DNA of 64,000 nt from Deinococcales bacterium (lineage in GTDB: Bacteria > Deinococcota > Deinococci > Deinococcales > JAAFIG01), in contig JANXTZ010000015.1 of NCBI GenBank assembly GCA_025352125.1, forward strand, positions 90,511 to 154,510, in the 5' to 3' direction. The notes under the pieces are model-generated. The model did no database searches. It was given only the letters and a program-made list of their open reading frames with translations, and was not told the DNA's origin. Positions 15,101 through 23,368 of the stretch are shown in pieces. Position 1 is the stretch's first letter. Every line of letters begins with the position of its first letter. Position numbers and translations under genes: made by a program.

Positions 15101-15742
15101 ATGATTAATGCAACAGCGACACCCGTTGTCGTCTGCCTTGTTGCGGTGGTCATGTTGATTTTTGCCGAGTTTCGCAATTGGTATATCGGCAGGGTGTTCT
15201 GTAAAGTGATTGCGAGCACTGCCTTCGTTCTGGTTGCCTTGGGGCTTCATGCCACAAATTCGCGGTACGGTCAATTCATCCTGATCGCTTTGGTGTTCAG
15301 TTTGATCGGTGATGTCTGTCTGTTGTCTCATCGGACTCGGTTCTTCTTGTTGGGAATTGCCTCGTTTTTGTTTGCCCATATCGCTTTTGCGCTGGCGTTT
15401 GGAACACGAACTTTAGACATCAGGTACTTGCCCGTTGGACTTGTCATCATGTCATGTGTTGGGTCGTTCACACTTCGTTGGTTATGGAATTATTTGACCA
15501 AAGATTACAAAATAGCCGTCGCGGCTTACATCATCAGCATTGTGCTGATGTGCTCGTTTGCTTTTGCGCTCAGTGCCGCAACTGCGACGTGGGTCTTGCT
15601 TGTTGGTGCACTGGCGTTTGCAGCATCTGACATCTCGGTCGCTCGAAATCGTTTTGTGGCTCGTGGGTGGATCAACAAAGTATGGGGATTGCCGCTTTAC
15701 TATGCAGCCCAGTTGCTGTTTGCCCTGTCGGTGAAATCTTAA
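15101..15742 (+). CDS. YhhN family membrane protein (lysoplasmalogenase-like)
   Basis: Integral membrane protein of 213 residues with about seven or eight hydrophobic segments. The family signature of YhhN/TMEM86 is visible as ALVFSLIGDVCLL near residue 70 and LAFAASDISVARNRF near residue 168, both with conserved Asp residues in or next to membrane helices. Characterised relatives hydrolyse the vinyl-ether bond of lysoplasmalogens, but activity here is inferred. It is a single gene between a small hypothetical gene and the M20 peptidase. Confidence 0.8.
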   Translation: MINATATPVVVCLVAVVMLIFAEFRNWYIGRVFCKVIASTAFVLVALGLHATNSRYGQFILIALVFSLIGDVCLLSHRTRFFLLGIASFLFAHIAFALAFGTRTLDIRYLPVGLVIMSCVGSFTLRWLWNYLTKDYKIAVAAYIISIVLMCSFAFALSAATATWVLLVGALAFAASDISVARNRFVARGWINKVWGLPLYYAAQLLFALSVKS

Positions 15743-15794
15743 ACTGTATTCAAAGATCAGCGCATTTTAATTCGATTTTCTCGAGCCTCAACCG

Positions 15795-15803
15795 TGCTAA
15801 TCT
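15795..15803 (+). promoter_or_regulatory. Extended -10 box TGC-TAATCT for the M20 peptidase
   Basis: TGCTAATCT preceded by CGAGCCTCAACCG, with only nine bases to the ATG at 15813. There is no Shine-Dalgarno, so transcription probably starts at or next to the start codon. Confidence 0.5.
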
Positions 15804-15812
15804 CGAGCCATC

Positions 15813-17162
15813 ATGGATTTAAAACCTTTTATCGCCCAAGCCAAAATCGATTTAGCCGCGCTGGTCGCCATTGATACGGTCAGCGCTCATGGGCGTAACC
15901 TGGAGGTGGGTGCTTCGTTTGTCACAAAATTGCTCGAGGCTGAGGGTTTTGTCATCAAGTCTTATCCTGGGAAAGTCGCGCCGATTTTGGTCGCGGAGGC
16001 GGGCGAGGGAACGCGCACGATGCTGATTTACAACCATTACGATGTCCAGCCCGAATCGCCGCTCGAGTTGTGGCATTCAGCACCGTTCATATTAACGGAA
16101 CGCGAAGATGCGGCTGGGGTCTTGCGTTGGTACGCCAGGGGCGTCAGCGATGACAAGGGCGAGTTCATCTCGAGGTTGGCGGGTTTGCGGGCTTTGAAGG
16201 CGCAACACGGCGGCACACTGCCTTTAAAAATCAAATGGTTGCTCGAGGGAGAGGAAGAAATTGGCAGTCCAAGCCTTGAGAAATTTGTTCACGACCATGC
16301 CAGCGAGTTGACCGCCGATGGTTGCTGGTGGGAGTTTGGCAGCATCGACCCCGCAGGTCGCCCAGTTATTTACGCGGGACTTAAAGGCATCGTCTGCCTC
16401 GAGCTTCGCGCCAAAGTTGCCGATTCGGATTTGCACTCGAGTTTGGGTGCGGTGGTGGACAACCCGATTTACAAACTTGCCAAAGCGATTGCGTCCATGC
16501 GTGACGAGACTGGACGCATCACCATCAACGGTTTTTACGATTCCGTGCGACCTGCCTCGAGCACCGACCTGGAGTACATCTCGAGGATTCCAGACGAATC
16601 GGCTGCATTACAACAGGCTTACGGCATCAAGGGATTCCTCGAGAATGCCAGCGGTGCAAGATATTACGAACGCCTCAACCTCGAGCCAGTTTTAAACGTG
16701 AACGGTCTGCACGGCGGTTACGGCGATGCCGGTTCCAAAACAGTGCTGCCCGCCGAGGCGTTTGCCAAACTCGATTTTCGGCTTGTGCCAGATCAAAACC
16801 CAAGTGAAATTGTCAAACTGATTCGCGCCCACCTGACGCAACACAACTTAAGCGATGTTGAGGTGATCGAACTCGAGACGCACGAGATGCCAGGACGCAG
16901 CAATTTAGACCATCCGTTCATGAAAACCGCGATTGACACAGCGCGGAAAGTCTACGGACATGAACCGGTGGTGCATCCCTCGAGCGGCGGCAGTGGACCG
17001 ATGCACCCGTTTGTTGAGTTTGTGGGCGTGCCTGTGGTCGCGGCGGGAATTGGGAACATTTCGGGTTTTGTCCACGCGCCAAACGAAAATATTGTGGTCG
17101 CGCATTTTGAAAAAGGTGTGGAATACGCGCTTGAGTTGTTCTCGAGTGTTGCGAAAATGTAA
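15813..17162 (+). CDS. M20 family metallopeptidase (dipeptidase type)
   Basis: Zinc-dependent exopeptidase/amidase of the M20/ArgE/DapE superfamily, 449 residues. Metal-site motifs: YNHYDVQP (first His, with the catalytic Asp two residues on), RGVSDDKGEF (bridging Asp), LLEGEEEIGSP (catalytic and metal Glu pair) and the C-terminal VHAPNENI (last His). A dimerisation lid follows the DLHSSLGAVVDNP motif around residue 212. Such proteins usually cleave dipeptides or peptide-like substrates in the cytoplasm. The exact substrate is not evident. Confidence 0.92.
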   Translation: MDLKPFIAQAKIDLAALVAIDTVSAHGRNLEVGASFVTKLLEAEGFVIKSYPGKVAPILVAEAGEGTRTMLIYNHYDVQPESPLELWHSAPFILTEREDAAGVLRWYARGVSDDKGEFISRLAGLRALKAQHGGTLPLKIKWLLEGEEEIGSPSLEKFVHDHASELTADGCWWEFGSIDPAGRPVIYAGLKGIVCLELRAKVADSDLHSSLGAVVDNPIYKLAKAIASMRDETGRITINGFYDSVRPASSTDLEYISRIPDESAALQQAYGIKGFLENASGARYYERLNLEPVLNVNGLHGGYGDAGSKTVLPAEAFAKLDFRLVPDQNPSEIVKLIRAHLTQHNLSDVEVIELETHEMPGRSNLDHPFMKTAIDTARKVYGHEPVVHPSSGGSGPMHPFVEFVGVPVVAAGIGNISGFVHAPNENIVVAHFEKGVEYALELFSSVAKM

Positions 17163-17181
17163 TGCTCGAGAGTTGGTGTAT

Positions 17182-17478
17182 ATGAAAAATATGATTCATT
17201 GTTCTGTTCACGGTGAACGACAAGAAGCATTCGTTTGCACACATCTTGCCGAATCACTCAAAACCAATAAACCTGTTGGTTTCTTTTACTCTGGCACTGT
17301 TGAAGAACACAGCGATGCTTGGTGTTTGGCTTGCGAGGAAGTCAGGTTAAAAGAAGGTGGAGAATTTGGAGATTGGAACGAAAAATCTGAGGCTTTCGCA
17401 CAAATCACGCTGATCTGCGAAGATTGTTACACTCGCATTGTTCGGATCAATGAACCTTCGCTCCTTGCAGAAAATTAA
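17182..17478 (+). CDS. Small putative zinc-binding protein
   Basis: 98-residue protein with paired metal-ligand candidates: IHCSVHGE near the N-terminus, VCTH, CLACEEV near residue 49 and LICEDCY near 80. The spacing suggests a zinc-ribbon-like fold; function unknown. The first ATG is 17182, and the fourth codon (17191) is also ATG and would start MIHCSVHGE. No Shine-Dalgarno is visible; TATATG lies six bases before 17191. It follows the M20 gene by 19 bases. Confidence 0.65.
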   Translation: MKNMIHCSVHGERQEAFVCTHLAESLKTNKPVGFFYSGTVEEHSDAWCLACEEVRLKEGGEFGDWNEKSEAFAQITLICEDCYTRIVRINEPSLLAEN

Positions 17479-17500
17479 CATCTCGAGCATTACCAGAATT

Positions 17501-18811
17501 TTAATTCACCGCATCAGGAATCTCGAGTTCGACATTTCTGGCGGCGGGTCGCAAGTATCCCGCGAATCCGGTCAGACTGTTTAAAATCCCGAACACCACA
17601 AACATGGCGGCAAAACCCCGACCTGGGGCAGACCCGAGCAACCACGAAAGGCTCGAGCCGAAAGAGCCGTTCATGATGGGGGTAAAGACTTGATCTGCCA
17701 GTGGTCCGGCAATGGCGAATGCCACCGGGCTGGTGATTTGTGCAATTTGACGACGGGCGGTAAACACGCGCCCTTGAATGTCGGCTGGGGTTTTGGCTTG
17801 CCAGATGATTTGCGAGCAGCCGTTTAGGACGGGCAGCAAGAATCCCGCGCAAAAATTTGCCAGCATCCAGACGGGTGTGCTTTGAGAGAGTCCAAACAAG
17901 CTTTGACCCAAGATGCCCGAAATCCCAAGCCCCGCGAACACGCCATGAACTCGAGGTTTGGGACCGCCCGTGGAGGTCATGTAGACGCCACCAAGCAGTA
18001 TCCCAACGCCGAACGCCGCGCCGACAATGCCCAGGATGCTCGAGCTTCCAGTGCGTGCCAAAATCAGCGGGGCTTGAAGGTCTGCGGTGATGCTGCCAAT
18101 AAAATTGACGCCCGAAAACGTAATCAGTAAGCTCAGCAAGCCAGGACGCGCGAGGATAAACCGAAAACCGTCTTGGACTTGCGCCAGAATGCCGGCACCC
18201 TTCATGCTCGAGCCTTCCTGACTTTGGGTCGGGCGTGGAATGCGAATCAAATTCAGGGAGATGAATTCAAACGCGAAACTGATTAAATCCAGCAGCACCA
18301 CACCGACAATGCCAATCTGGGTCACGAGTACCCCACCCAAAATTGGCGCGAGCAAATCGGTCACACCGCTCGAGATTGAAAACAAACCATTGGCTTGCCC
18401 GAGTTGGTCTTTGTGCACCAGAACGCTGATCGAACTGGCTTCGGCGGGATATTGAAAAGTCTCTATCGCGCTGCCAAAAGCCAGAATCGCGTAAATAGCC
18501 CAGAGTTGAATCTCGCCGCGCAACAGCAAGTAAAACAAGCTCGAGAGTAACAAGTGCCCCATGCAAACCAGCAGCAAAACCTGGCGGCGGTCTGAACGGT
18601 CCACGATCACACCCGCAAACGGCGCGAGCAAGACCCCAGGCAAAAACCCGAAAATGGCGGATAAAAAAAGCGGGGTGGCTTGCCCCGTTTTCTGGTACAA
18701 CCACACGCCCACCGCGAAGGCGGTCAACCTCGAACCGAGTTGTGAGACGCTCTGCCCAGACCACATGGTCAAGAACGTTCGACCCCCGACGCTACGGAAC
18801 AATTGATTCAC
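17501..18811 (-). CDS. MFS transporter (macrolide-efflux-like)
   Basis: Twelve-helix major facilitator exporter of 436 residues. The N-terminus MWSGQSVSQLGSRLTAFAVGVWLYQKTG and the loop FAGVIVDRSDRRQVLL (motif A) are typical of the MefA/proton-antiporter group of putative drug exporters. The GTG start at 18811 overlaps the stop of the upstream small gene as GTGA, so translation is coupled. The substrate is unknown and resistance is not demonstrated. Confidence 0.88.
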   Translation of the reverse strand: MNQLFRSVGGRTFLTMWSGQSVSQLGSRLTAFAVGVWLYQKTGQATPLFLSAIFGFLPGVLLAPFAGVIVDRSDRRQVLLLVCMGHLLLSSLFYLLLRGEIQLWAIYAILAFGSAIETFQYPAEASSISVLVHKDQLGQANGLFSISSGVTDLLAPILGGVLVTQIGIVGVVLLDLISFAFEFISLNLIRIPRPTQSQEGSSMKGAGILAQVQDGFRFILARPGLLSLLITFSGVNFIGSITADLQAPLILARTGSSSILGIVGAAFGVGILLGGVYMTSTGGPKPRVHGVFAGLGISGILGQSLFGLSQSTPVWMLANFCAGFLLPVLNGCSQIIWQAKTPADIQGRVFTARRQIAQITSPVAFAIAGPLADQVFTPIMNGSFGSSLSWLLGSAPGRGFAAMFVVFGILNSLTGFAGYLRPAARNVELEIPDAVN

Positions 18812-18984
18812 TCGAGTTCCTGAGATTTCACGGGCTTGTCACGTTTGCGCTTGTAGGCTCGAGCGTTGTCTTGGGTGATCTCGACGCGTTTGATCTCGTG
18901 ACCTTTTGCGACTTTGGGTTTGGTCAAGCCTGTTGTGTCCTTGAGTTTTTCGAGGTCTTTGGGTTTCATCTTCTGGCGCGGCAT
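18808..18984 (-). CDS. Small basic protein, 58 aa
   Basis: A short gene read from the complement: ATG at 18984, 58 codons, TGA at 18808-18810. The product is lysine/arginine-rich (begins MPRQKMKPKDLEKLKD) with no hydrophobic segment. A -10 box TAAAAT lies six bases before the ATG. The stop overlaps the GTG of the MFS gene, so the two form an operon. The function is unknown; the charge suggests RNA, DNA or ribosome binding. Confidence 0.65.
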   Translation of the reverse strand: MPRQKMKPKDLEKLKDTTGLTKPKVAKGHEIKRVEITQDNARAYKRKRDKPVKSQELE

Positions 18985-18990
18985 GAAAGT

Positions 18991-18996
18991 ATTTTA
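18991..18996 (-). promoter_or_regulatory. -10 box TAAAAT for the small basic gene / MFS operon
   Basis: Minus-strand TAAAAT followed by six bases and the ATG at 18984, leaderless geometry. Confidence 0.5.
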
Positions 18997-19035
18997 CGCG
19001 CTCGGATCTTTAAAATAATCGGCAGTTTGGCGTAC

Positions 19036-19064
19036 TTGCACACACCCTCGCCACGCCGTAACCT
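19036..19064 (+). promoter_or_regulatory. Promoter TTGCAC-N17-TAACCT, leaderless, for the response regulator
   Basis: A -35 TTGCAC, exact 17-base spacer, -10 TAACCT, then six bases to the ATG at 19071. It is the clearest complete leaderless promoter in the window. Confidence 0.65.
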
Positions 19065-19070
19065 GAGAAC

Positions 19071-19508
19071 ATGACCGACAACCCGCGCTCTGTAAGCAAC
19101 ACCACGCGGGTGTTCTTTGCCGAGGACAACCCCGACCATGCCTACCTGATCCGGCGCTGCCTCGAGCCACTCGGTTTTGACCTTCATCACGCCAGCGACG
19201 GCGAAACCGCGCTCGAGTTATTGCGGCATTGGCGCGGCAACAAACCCAATTTCGTGCTGCTCGATTTGAACCTGCCGCGCATGAGTGGCTTGGAAGTCTT
19301 GAGTGCACTTCGTGCCAGCCCACAACTCAAAAGCATTCCCGTGATTGTTTTCAGCACCTCGAGACTCAATTCGGACGTGGCTCGAGCTTACGATTGCGGT
19401 GCGAACAGTTTTGTCGTGAAACCCGCCAAGTTTGGAGATTTCAGGGAATTGCTGCTCGAGGTGGCAAATTACTGGACGAAGATCAACAACGTGGTGGAGG
19501 GAATTTAA
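19071..19508 (+). CDS. Single-domain response regulator (Rcp1/CheY-like)
   Basis: Stand-alone receiver domain, 145 residues. The acidic pocket is in FFAEDNPDHAYLI, the phosphoacceptor is D65 in VLLDLNLPRMSG, the switch residues are in VIVFSTS, and the conserved Lys is in FVVKPAKF. The insertions and Pro-rich loop match the phytochrome-associated Rcp1 subgroup often paired with hybrid or phytochrome kinases, but no kinase is adjacent. It converges with ccdA, sharing four bases at the stops. Confidence 0.9.
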   Translation: MTDNPRSVSNTTRVFFAEDNPDHAYLIRRCLEPLGFDLHHASDGETALELLRHWRGNKPNFVLLDLNLPRMSGLEVLSALRASPQLKSIPVIVFSTSRLNSDVARAYDCGANSFVVKPAKFGDFRELLLEVANYWTKINNVVEGI

Positions 19509-20293
19509 TTCTTCAAACCGTTCTCGAAATTCTTCAACCATTCAGGCGTCAAACCCTGCAAGTAATTTCCGAGGCTTGAGTACGTGCCTGTGACCAGCAA
19601 AATGCCTGCAACAATCAAAAGTACACCAGAAATTTTCTCTATTAAGTTCACGTAACGCCCAACTTTTCGCATCACGCTCGAGACTTGCCGCCACGCCAGC
19701 GCCGCCAGCAGGAACGGCACGGCAAGCCCGAGCGAGTACATGGTCAGCAAGCCCACACCGCGTCCCACTTCGGCGCTCGAGGCGGCAACGGTCAGGATTA
19801 AACCCAGGATTGGTCCGAGGCACGGCGTCCAACCGGCGGCGAAGGCAGCGCCGAGCGCGACCAGACCAAACTGTGAGGCTGCGCCGAGGTCGGTGCGGTA
19901 CTCTCGAGCCAGAAATGGTACGCGGTCTTTGATTAAAAGCACAATGCCGAACACCAGAATCAACGCGCCGCCAATCTGTCCAAGTAAATTTTTGTTCTCG
20001 CGCAAGATTGAACCGAGCGCACTTGCGCCAGCGCCGAGCGAGATAAAAACCAGACTAAAACCCAGAATGAACAACAACGCACCCTGAATTGGTTTTTTGC
20101 CCGTCGCGCCGCCCAACACCGCCAAATAACTTGGCACGAGCGGTAAAACGCACGGACTGAGAAACGAGATCAAACCCGCCAGAAACGCCGCCAGAATACT
20201 GACGTTGCTGCCAGCCGTGGTGGTCTGAGCGCTCGCACTCGAGAATAGTAAAAATACCAGTGTGATTTGAAAGACTCGAGAAACTTGAGGCAT
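19505..20293 (-). CDS. ccdA: Cytochrome c biogenesis protein CcdA
   Basis: Membrane thiol reductant carrier, 262 residues with an N-terminal signal-like segment and about six further helices. The two redox-active cysteines sit in the family motifs LISFLSPCVLPLVPSYLA and AAGWTPCLGPILG. It moves reducing equivalents from cytoplasmic thioredoxin to extracytoplasmic proteins for cytochrome c maturation or thiol repair. TAAGAT lies six bases before the ATG. No thioredoxin-like partner is adjacent. Confidence 0.93.
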   Translation of the reverse strand: MPQVSRVFQITLVFLLFSSASAQTTTAGSNVSILAAFLAGLISFLSPCVLPLVPSYLAVLGGATGKKPIQGALLFILGFSLVFISLGAGASALGSILRENKNLLGQIGGALILVFGIVLLIKDRVPFLAREYRTDLGAASQFGLVALGAAFAAGWTPCLGPILGLILTVAASSAEVGRGVGLLTMYSLGLAVPFLLAALAWRQVSSVMRKVGRYVNLIEKISGVLLIVAGILLVTGTYSSLGNYLQGLTPEWLKNFENGLKN

Positions 20294-20299
20294 TGGTTG

Positions 20300-20305
20300 A
20301 TCTTA
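20300..20305 (-). promoter_or_regulatory. -10 box TAAGAT for ccdA
   Basis: Minus-strand TAAGAT, six bases, ATG at 20293. Confidence 0.5.
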
Positions 20306-20372
20306 CGGCTTTTGGCTGAAAAAGTTCAGTTCAAAATGACCCTCGAAATGATTTTTACCTTCCAGTTCATTG

Positions 20373-20381
20373 TGCTAAAAT
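20373..20381 (+). promoter_or_regulatory. Extended -10 box TGC-TAAAAT for the addiction-module gene
   Basis: TGCTAAAAT followed by seven bases and the ATG at 20389. The final T overlaps an upstream in-frame ATG (20380), which therefore cannot be the start of a transcript made from this box. Confidence 0.5.
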
Positions 20382-20388
20382 GTTCAGC

Positions 20389-20628
20389 ATGAACACAACG
20401 CTGACCAAAGCTGTATTGCAACTCGAGCCTCATGACCGGCTTGAATTGGCGCAGTTGCTGATTGAAAGCGTTCAAGGTCAAGTGCGTGGTGAACTCGAGC
20501 TTGATTTACCCGAATCTGAACGGATTGATTTTCGCAATCGTTTGGAAACCGCTCAGAACCAACTTTTGAGCGGTCATGATTTACAGGGTTTACTCGAGTC
20601 TGTGAATGATGCAATCCGTTCAGCATGA
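20389..20628 (+). CDS. Addiction-module antitoxin-like protein
   Basis: 79-residue helical protein with the pattern KAVLQLEPHDRLELAQLLIESVQ at the N-terminus, typical of the short antitoxin family found upstream of ParE/RelE-type toxins. The start at 20389 is chosen over the in-frame ATG at 20380 because the -10 box overlaps the latter. The stop overlaps the ATG of the toxin reading frame (ATGA). The frame is intact, unlike its partner. Confidence 0.75.
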   Translation: MNTTLTKAVLQLEPHDRLELAQLLIESVQGQVRGELELDLPESERIDFRNRLETAQNQLLSGHDLQGLLESVNDAIRSA

Positions 20629-20939
20629 GGTAGGCGCTTCGGGTCGATGATCGCGCCCATGACGAAATTATCGCAGCGATTCAAGAATTGCGTGATCCTG
20701 AACGGATGGCACGCTTTCGGATGGAGCTTGAAGATGCACTTGATACGATTCTCGAGTTTCCAGATATTTTCCCAACGTTGAAAGTGGTGGGGATTAAAAC
20801 GAATTTGGTGGTTCGACGGGTGTTGTTGCGCAGTTTTTATCACGGGTTGATTTACACCGTGCTTCATGAGATTGAAGTGGTTCGTGTAGTGAAATGTTAT
20901 TACACGCGCAGCAATCCTGAGACTTGGTTGCAAGAATAA
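20625..20939 (+). pseudogene. ParE/RelE-type toxin with a nonsense codon at position 3
   Basis: The expected toxin start is the ATG at 20625, which overlaps the antitoxin stop. It reads ATG AGG TAG, so an amber codon follows the second residue. The same frame then continues as a complete ParE-like protein: ALRVDDRAHDEIIAAIQEL, FPDIFPTLKV and a C-terminal RRVLLRSFYHGLIYTV strand pair, with a normal stop at 20937-20939. Apart from the third codon it looks undamaged. It may be dead, or translated weakly from the TTG at 20688, which would lack the first helix. Confidence 0.75.
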
Positions 20940-20956
20940 TTCCCAATCCTCGAGCC

Positions 20957-22120
20957 TCACTTCCAAACACTCAAACTCGAGAACGAATCCCCACGGTGCA
21001 CCGTCGGGGTTTTCATCCCCAGTGCCTTATAACCGCCGCGCGAGGCGTAACGCACGATGTTGCGCCATCCCAGGCTCGAGCCGTGAATCTCGAGGGCAGC
21101 CAGGGCTTCGTCGGCAATATTTAAACTTTCGCCTGACGCCACCGAATCCGTGCCGAGGGCGACCTCAACACCGTATTTGGCGTACAACTGCCAGGGCAGA
21201 ACGCCACACTCGAGGTTTCTGTTGCTGCGTGGACAGGTGACAACCGTGCAACCCGCTCTGGCGATCATTTGCACGTCAGTTTCAACAACGTTGACACCGT
21301 GAATCAGCGTGGGTTTGGCATCCAGCACACCCAGTTGCTCGAGGTGACTGACGCAGGTCAGGTCAAAACCTGGTTGGCGTCCAAAAATTTGCTCCAGGGG
21401 AATGTCAAAAGCGCGGGTGATGCTTTGGGCTAATGCGCCTGAGCCTGTTTGGAACATCTCGAGTTCGGCTGGCGATTCGGCAATGTGAATTTGCAACGGA
21501 ATGCCCTCGAGTCTGGCGAACGCCACCAGTTTTTTCATCAGCACGCTCGAGACGGTATGGGCGGTGTGCGGCGATAAACCCACACGCACGCCGTTTGGAC
21601 GCTCGAGTTTGCGCCATTCTCGAATCAGTGCCGTAGTGTCGGCAAAAATCTGGTCGGCTTGGTCGGGGTTTGCACCCAGAACCTCCCAGTACGCCACGCC
21701 AGAAAAACCCTCGGCAGCCAGCAAAAACGGCATGACTTCGGCTCGAGCCACAATGTCACCGAAGATGCTGGTGTTGGCGGCGCGAAGCAGCTCCAGACCG
21801 TGTTTGGCTGCCGCCAGTCCGCGCAGTTCGCGCCGCGAGATCACGTAGCCAATCCAGGGGGTGTACGGTGCGGCTTTGAACGGCACATGGCTCAAATCCA
21901 GATGCGTGTGGGCGTTGACGGGCGCTGGCAAAATCGCACGACCCAAATGCTCCACCCGAGCGTCAGGATACTGGCTGCGCAAATCCTCGAGCTTGCCGAA
22001 CACGATGACTGTGCCAGGGTCGATGCTGGATTCTTTGGCGACCAGCACGCCAGCGTTCTCGAGGGGTAAACCCACCCCGTTGTAAACCACGTCACCTGTA
22101 AAAAGAACTCGCTCGAGCAT
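20957..22120 (-). CDS. Amidohydrolase family deaminase (possible aminofutalosine deaminase)
   Basis: Metal-dependent hydrolase of the SsnA/TrzA/MtaD-like group, 387 residues. Metal and substrate motifs: PVNAHTHLDLS, GLSPHTAHTVS, LQIHIAESPAE, LIHGVNV, the CPRSNRNLECG block and GTDSVAS with the catalytic Asp. Relatives include aminofutalosine deaminase of the futalosine menaquinone route. With a UbiA gene 0.4 kb away and a UbiD gene in the window, that role is plausible, but a nucleobase-type deaminase cannot be excluded. TAAACT lies six bases before the ATG. Confidence 0.8.
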   Translation of the reverse strand: MLERVLFTGDVVYNGVGLPLENAGVLVAKESSIDPGTVIVFGKLEDLRSQYPDARVEHLGRAILPAPVNAHTHLDLSHVPFKAAPYTPWIGYVISRRELRGLAAAKHGLELLRAANTSIFGDIVARAEVMPFLLAAEGFSGVAYWEVLGANPDQADQIFADTTALIREWRKLERPNGVRVGLSPHTAHTVSSVLMKKLVAFARLEGIPLQIHIAESPAELEMFQTGSGALAQSITRAFDIPLEQIFGRQPGFDLTCVSHLEQLGVLDAKPTLIHGVNVVETDVQMIARAGCTVVTCPRSNRNLECGVLPWQLYAKYGVEVALGTDSVASGESLNIADEALAALEIHGSSLGWRNIVRYASRGGYKALGMKTPTVHRGDSFSSLSVWK

Positions 22121-22126
22121 GGGAAG

Positions 22127-22132
22127 AGTTTA
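22127..22132 (-). promoter_or_regulatory. -10 box TAAACT for the amidohydrolase
   Basis: Minus-strand TAAACT, six bases, ATG at 22120; leaderless geometry. Confidence 0.5.
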
Positions 22133-22165
22133 CCCAATACTCGAGCGTGAAATGTCCAATATCAC

Positions 22166-22381
22166 TTAATCCTCGTCTTCGTTATCCTTATCGGCGGCGT
22201 CATCATCGACAAAAACGCTTTCGGTTTCAAAACCTTCCAGGGCGGTGTGATCGGCAATCTCTTCGCCGTCGGCAAAGAAGGTAATCAGTCCGTCCTCACC
22301 AACCTCGAGCGTCACGTCGTCGGCGTCGATATCGTCGGGAATGTTGAGGTAAAAAACGGCGGTCAATTCAATGTTTGGCAC
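22166..22381 (-). CDS. Small acidic protein, 71 aa
   Basis: Very acidic 71-residue protein. The first half is probably a small beta structure (IELTAVFYLNIPDDIDADDVTLEV) and the second half is mostly Asp/Glu, ending DKDNEDED. The GTG start at 22381 is well supported by TTAGGAGG eight bases upstream, one of the strongest Shine-Dalgarno sites in the window. Function unknown; the charge could suit a cation buffer or protein-binding role. Confidence 0.75.
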   Translation of the reverse strand: MPNIELTAVFYLNIPDDIDADDVTLEVGEDGLITFFADGEEIADHTALEGFETESVFVDDDAADKDNEDED

Positions 22382-22483
22382 GAGGGTAGCCTCCTAAGGT
22401 TTTACTTTACAAACTCTAACAGAAGTTTCGAGATTTGCGCCAGGGTATCACCTCGAGTGCCTTTTGTCCGCTTGGATTGGGTG

Positions 22484-22489
22484 TAATCT
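22484..22489 (+). promoter_or_regulatory. -10 box TAATCT for the UbiA gene
   Basis: TAATCT, six bases, GTG at 22496. It favours the GTG over the in-frame ATG three codons later. Confidence 0.5.
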
Positions 22490-22495
22490 TTTGCT

Positions 22496-23368
22496 GTGAG
22501 CACCATGACCACACCGTTTGGGAAACTGAAAACCTACCTCGAGTTCGTGAAATTTGAGCACACCATTTTCGCGCTGCCTTTTGCTTACGCGGGCATGTTG
22601 TTTGCCGCGAATGGTTTCCCTGGTTGGGAGAAATTTATTTTGATCACACTCGCAATGGCGAGCGCCCGCACCAGCGCGATGGCGCTCAACCGTGTGATTG
22701 ATGCCGCGATAGATGCCAGAAACCCCAGGACTGCCATGCGTCATGTCCCCAGGGGGATCGTGAAACCGCTCGAGGGCGTGCTGTTAGCCATTGTGTCCTT
22801 GGTGATTCTGACCTTTGCGGCGGCACGTTTGGGTTCGTTGCCGTTAACCTTGCTGCCGATTGCTGTGATTTTTTTGGTTTTGTATCCGTACACCAAACGC
22901 TTCACCTGGCTCTGCCATTTGTGGCTTGGCATCACCGATGGCGCGGCGGCGGTTGGTGGTTGGATTGCCGTGACGAACAGTTTTTCTCCTGCCGCCTGGT
23001 TGCTGTGGTTGGTCGTGATTTTTTGGATGATCGGTCTGGACGTGATTTATGCCACGCAAGATTTTGAATTTGACAAACGAAACGGCGTGTTCAGCATCCC
23101 GCAACGTTTTGGCATTCCAGCCTCGCTGGAGGTTGCCAAAGTCTGTCACGCCATCATGTGGGTGTTGCTGATTGCCGTGGGTTTCGCCGTGAACGCCACC
23201 TACCCGTATTACATTGCCACTGCCATCATGGGCGGAATCCTTTTTTACGAGCACAGAATTGTCAAAGCTGACGATCTGGCGAGGGTCAACGAGGCGTTTT
23301 TTAACGCCAACTCCTGGCTTGCCCTGACCATGCTGGCAGGTGTCATTATCGACGTGTGGATCAGGTGA
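22496..23368 (+). CDS. ubiA: UbiA family prenyltransferase (probable MqnP)
   Basis: Integral membrane aromatic prenyltransferase, 290 residues with eight or nine hydrophobic segments. The first Asp-rich motif is [18 protein letters not shown] near residues 64-81, and the second is [21 protein letters not shown] near residues 180-200. Both bind Mg-prenyl diphosphate. In futalosine-pathway organisms MqnP attaches the polyprenyl tail to dihydroxynaphthoate or its acid, which fits the nearby amidohydrolase and the UbiD. It is followed by an overlapping ACT-domain gene. Confidence 0.9.
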   Translation: MSTMTTPFGKLKTYLEFVKFEHTIFALPFAYAGMLFAANGFPGWEKFILITLAMASARTSAMALNRVIDAAIDARNPRTAMRHVPRGIVKPLEGVLLAIVSLVILTFAAARLGSLPLTLLPIAVIFLVLYPYTKRFTWLCHLWLGITDGAAAVGGWIAVTNSFSPAAWLLWLVVIFWMIGLDVIYATQDFEFDKRNGVFSIPQRFGIPASLEVAKVCHAIMWVLLIAVGFAVNATYPYYIATAIMGGILFYEHRIVKADDLARVNEAFFNANSWLALTMLAGVIIDVWIR

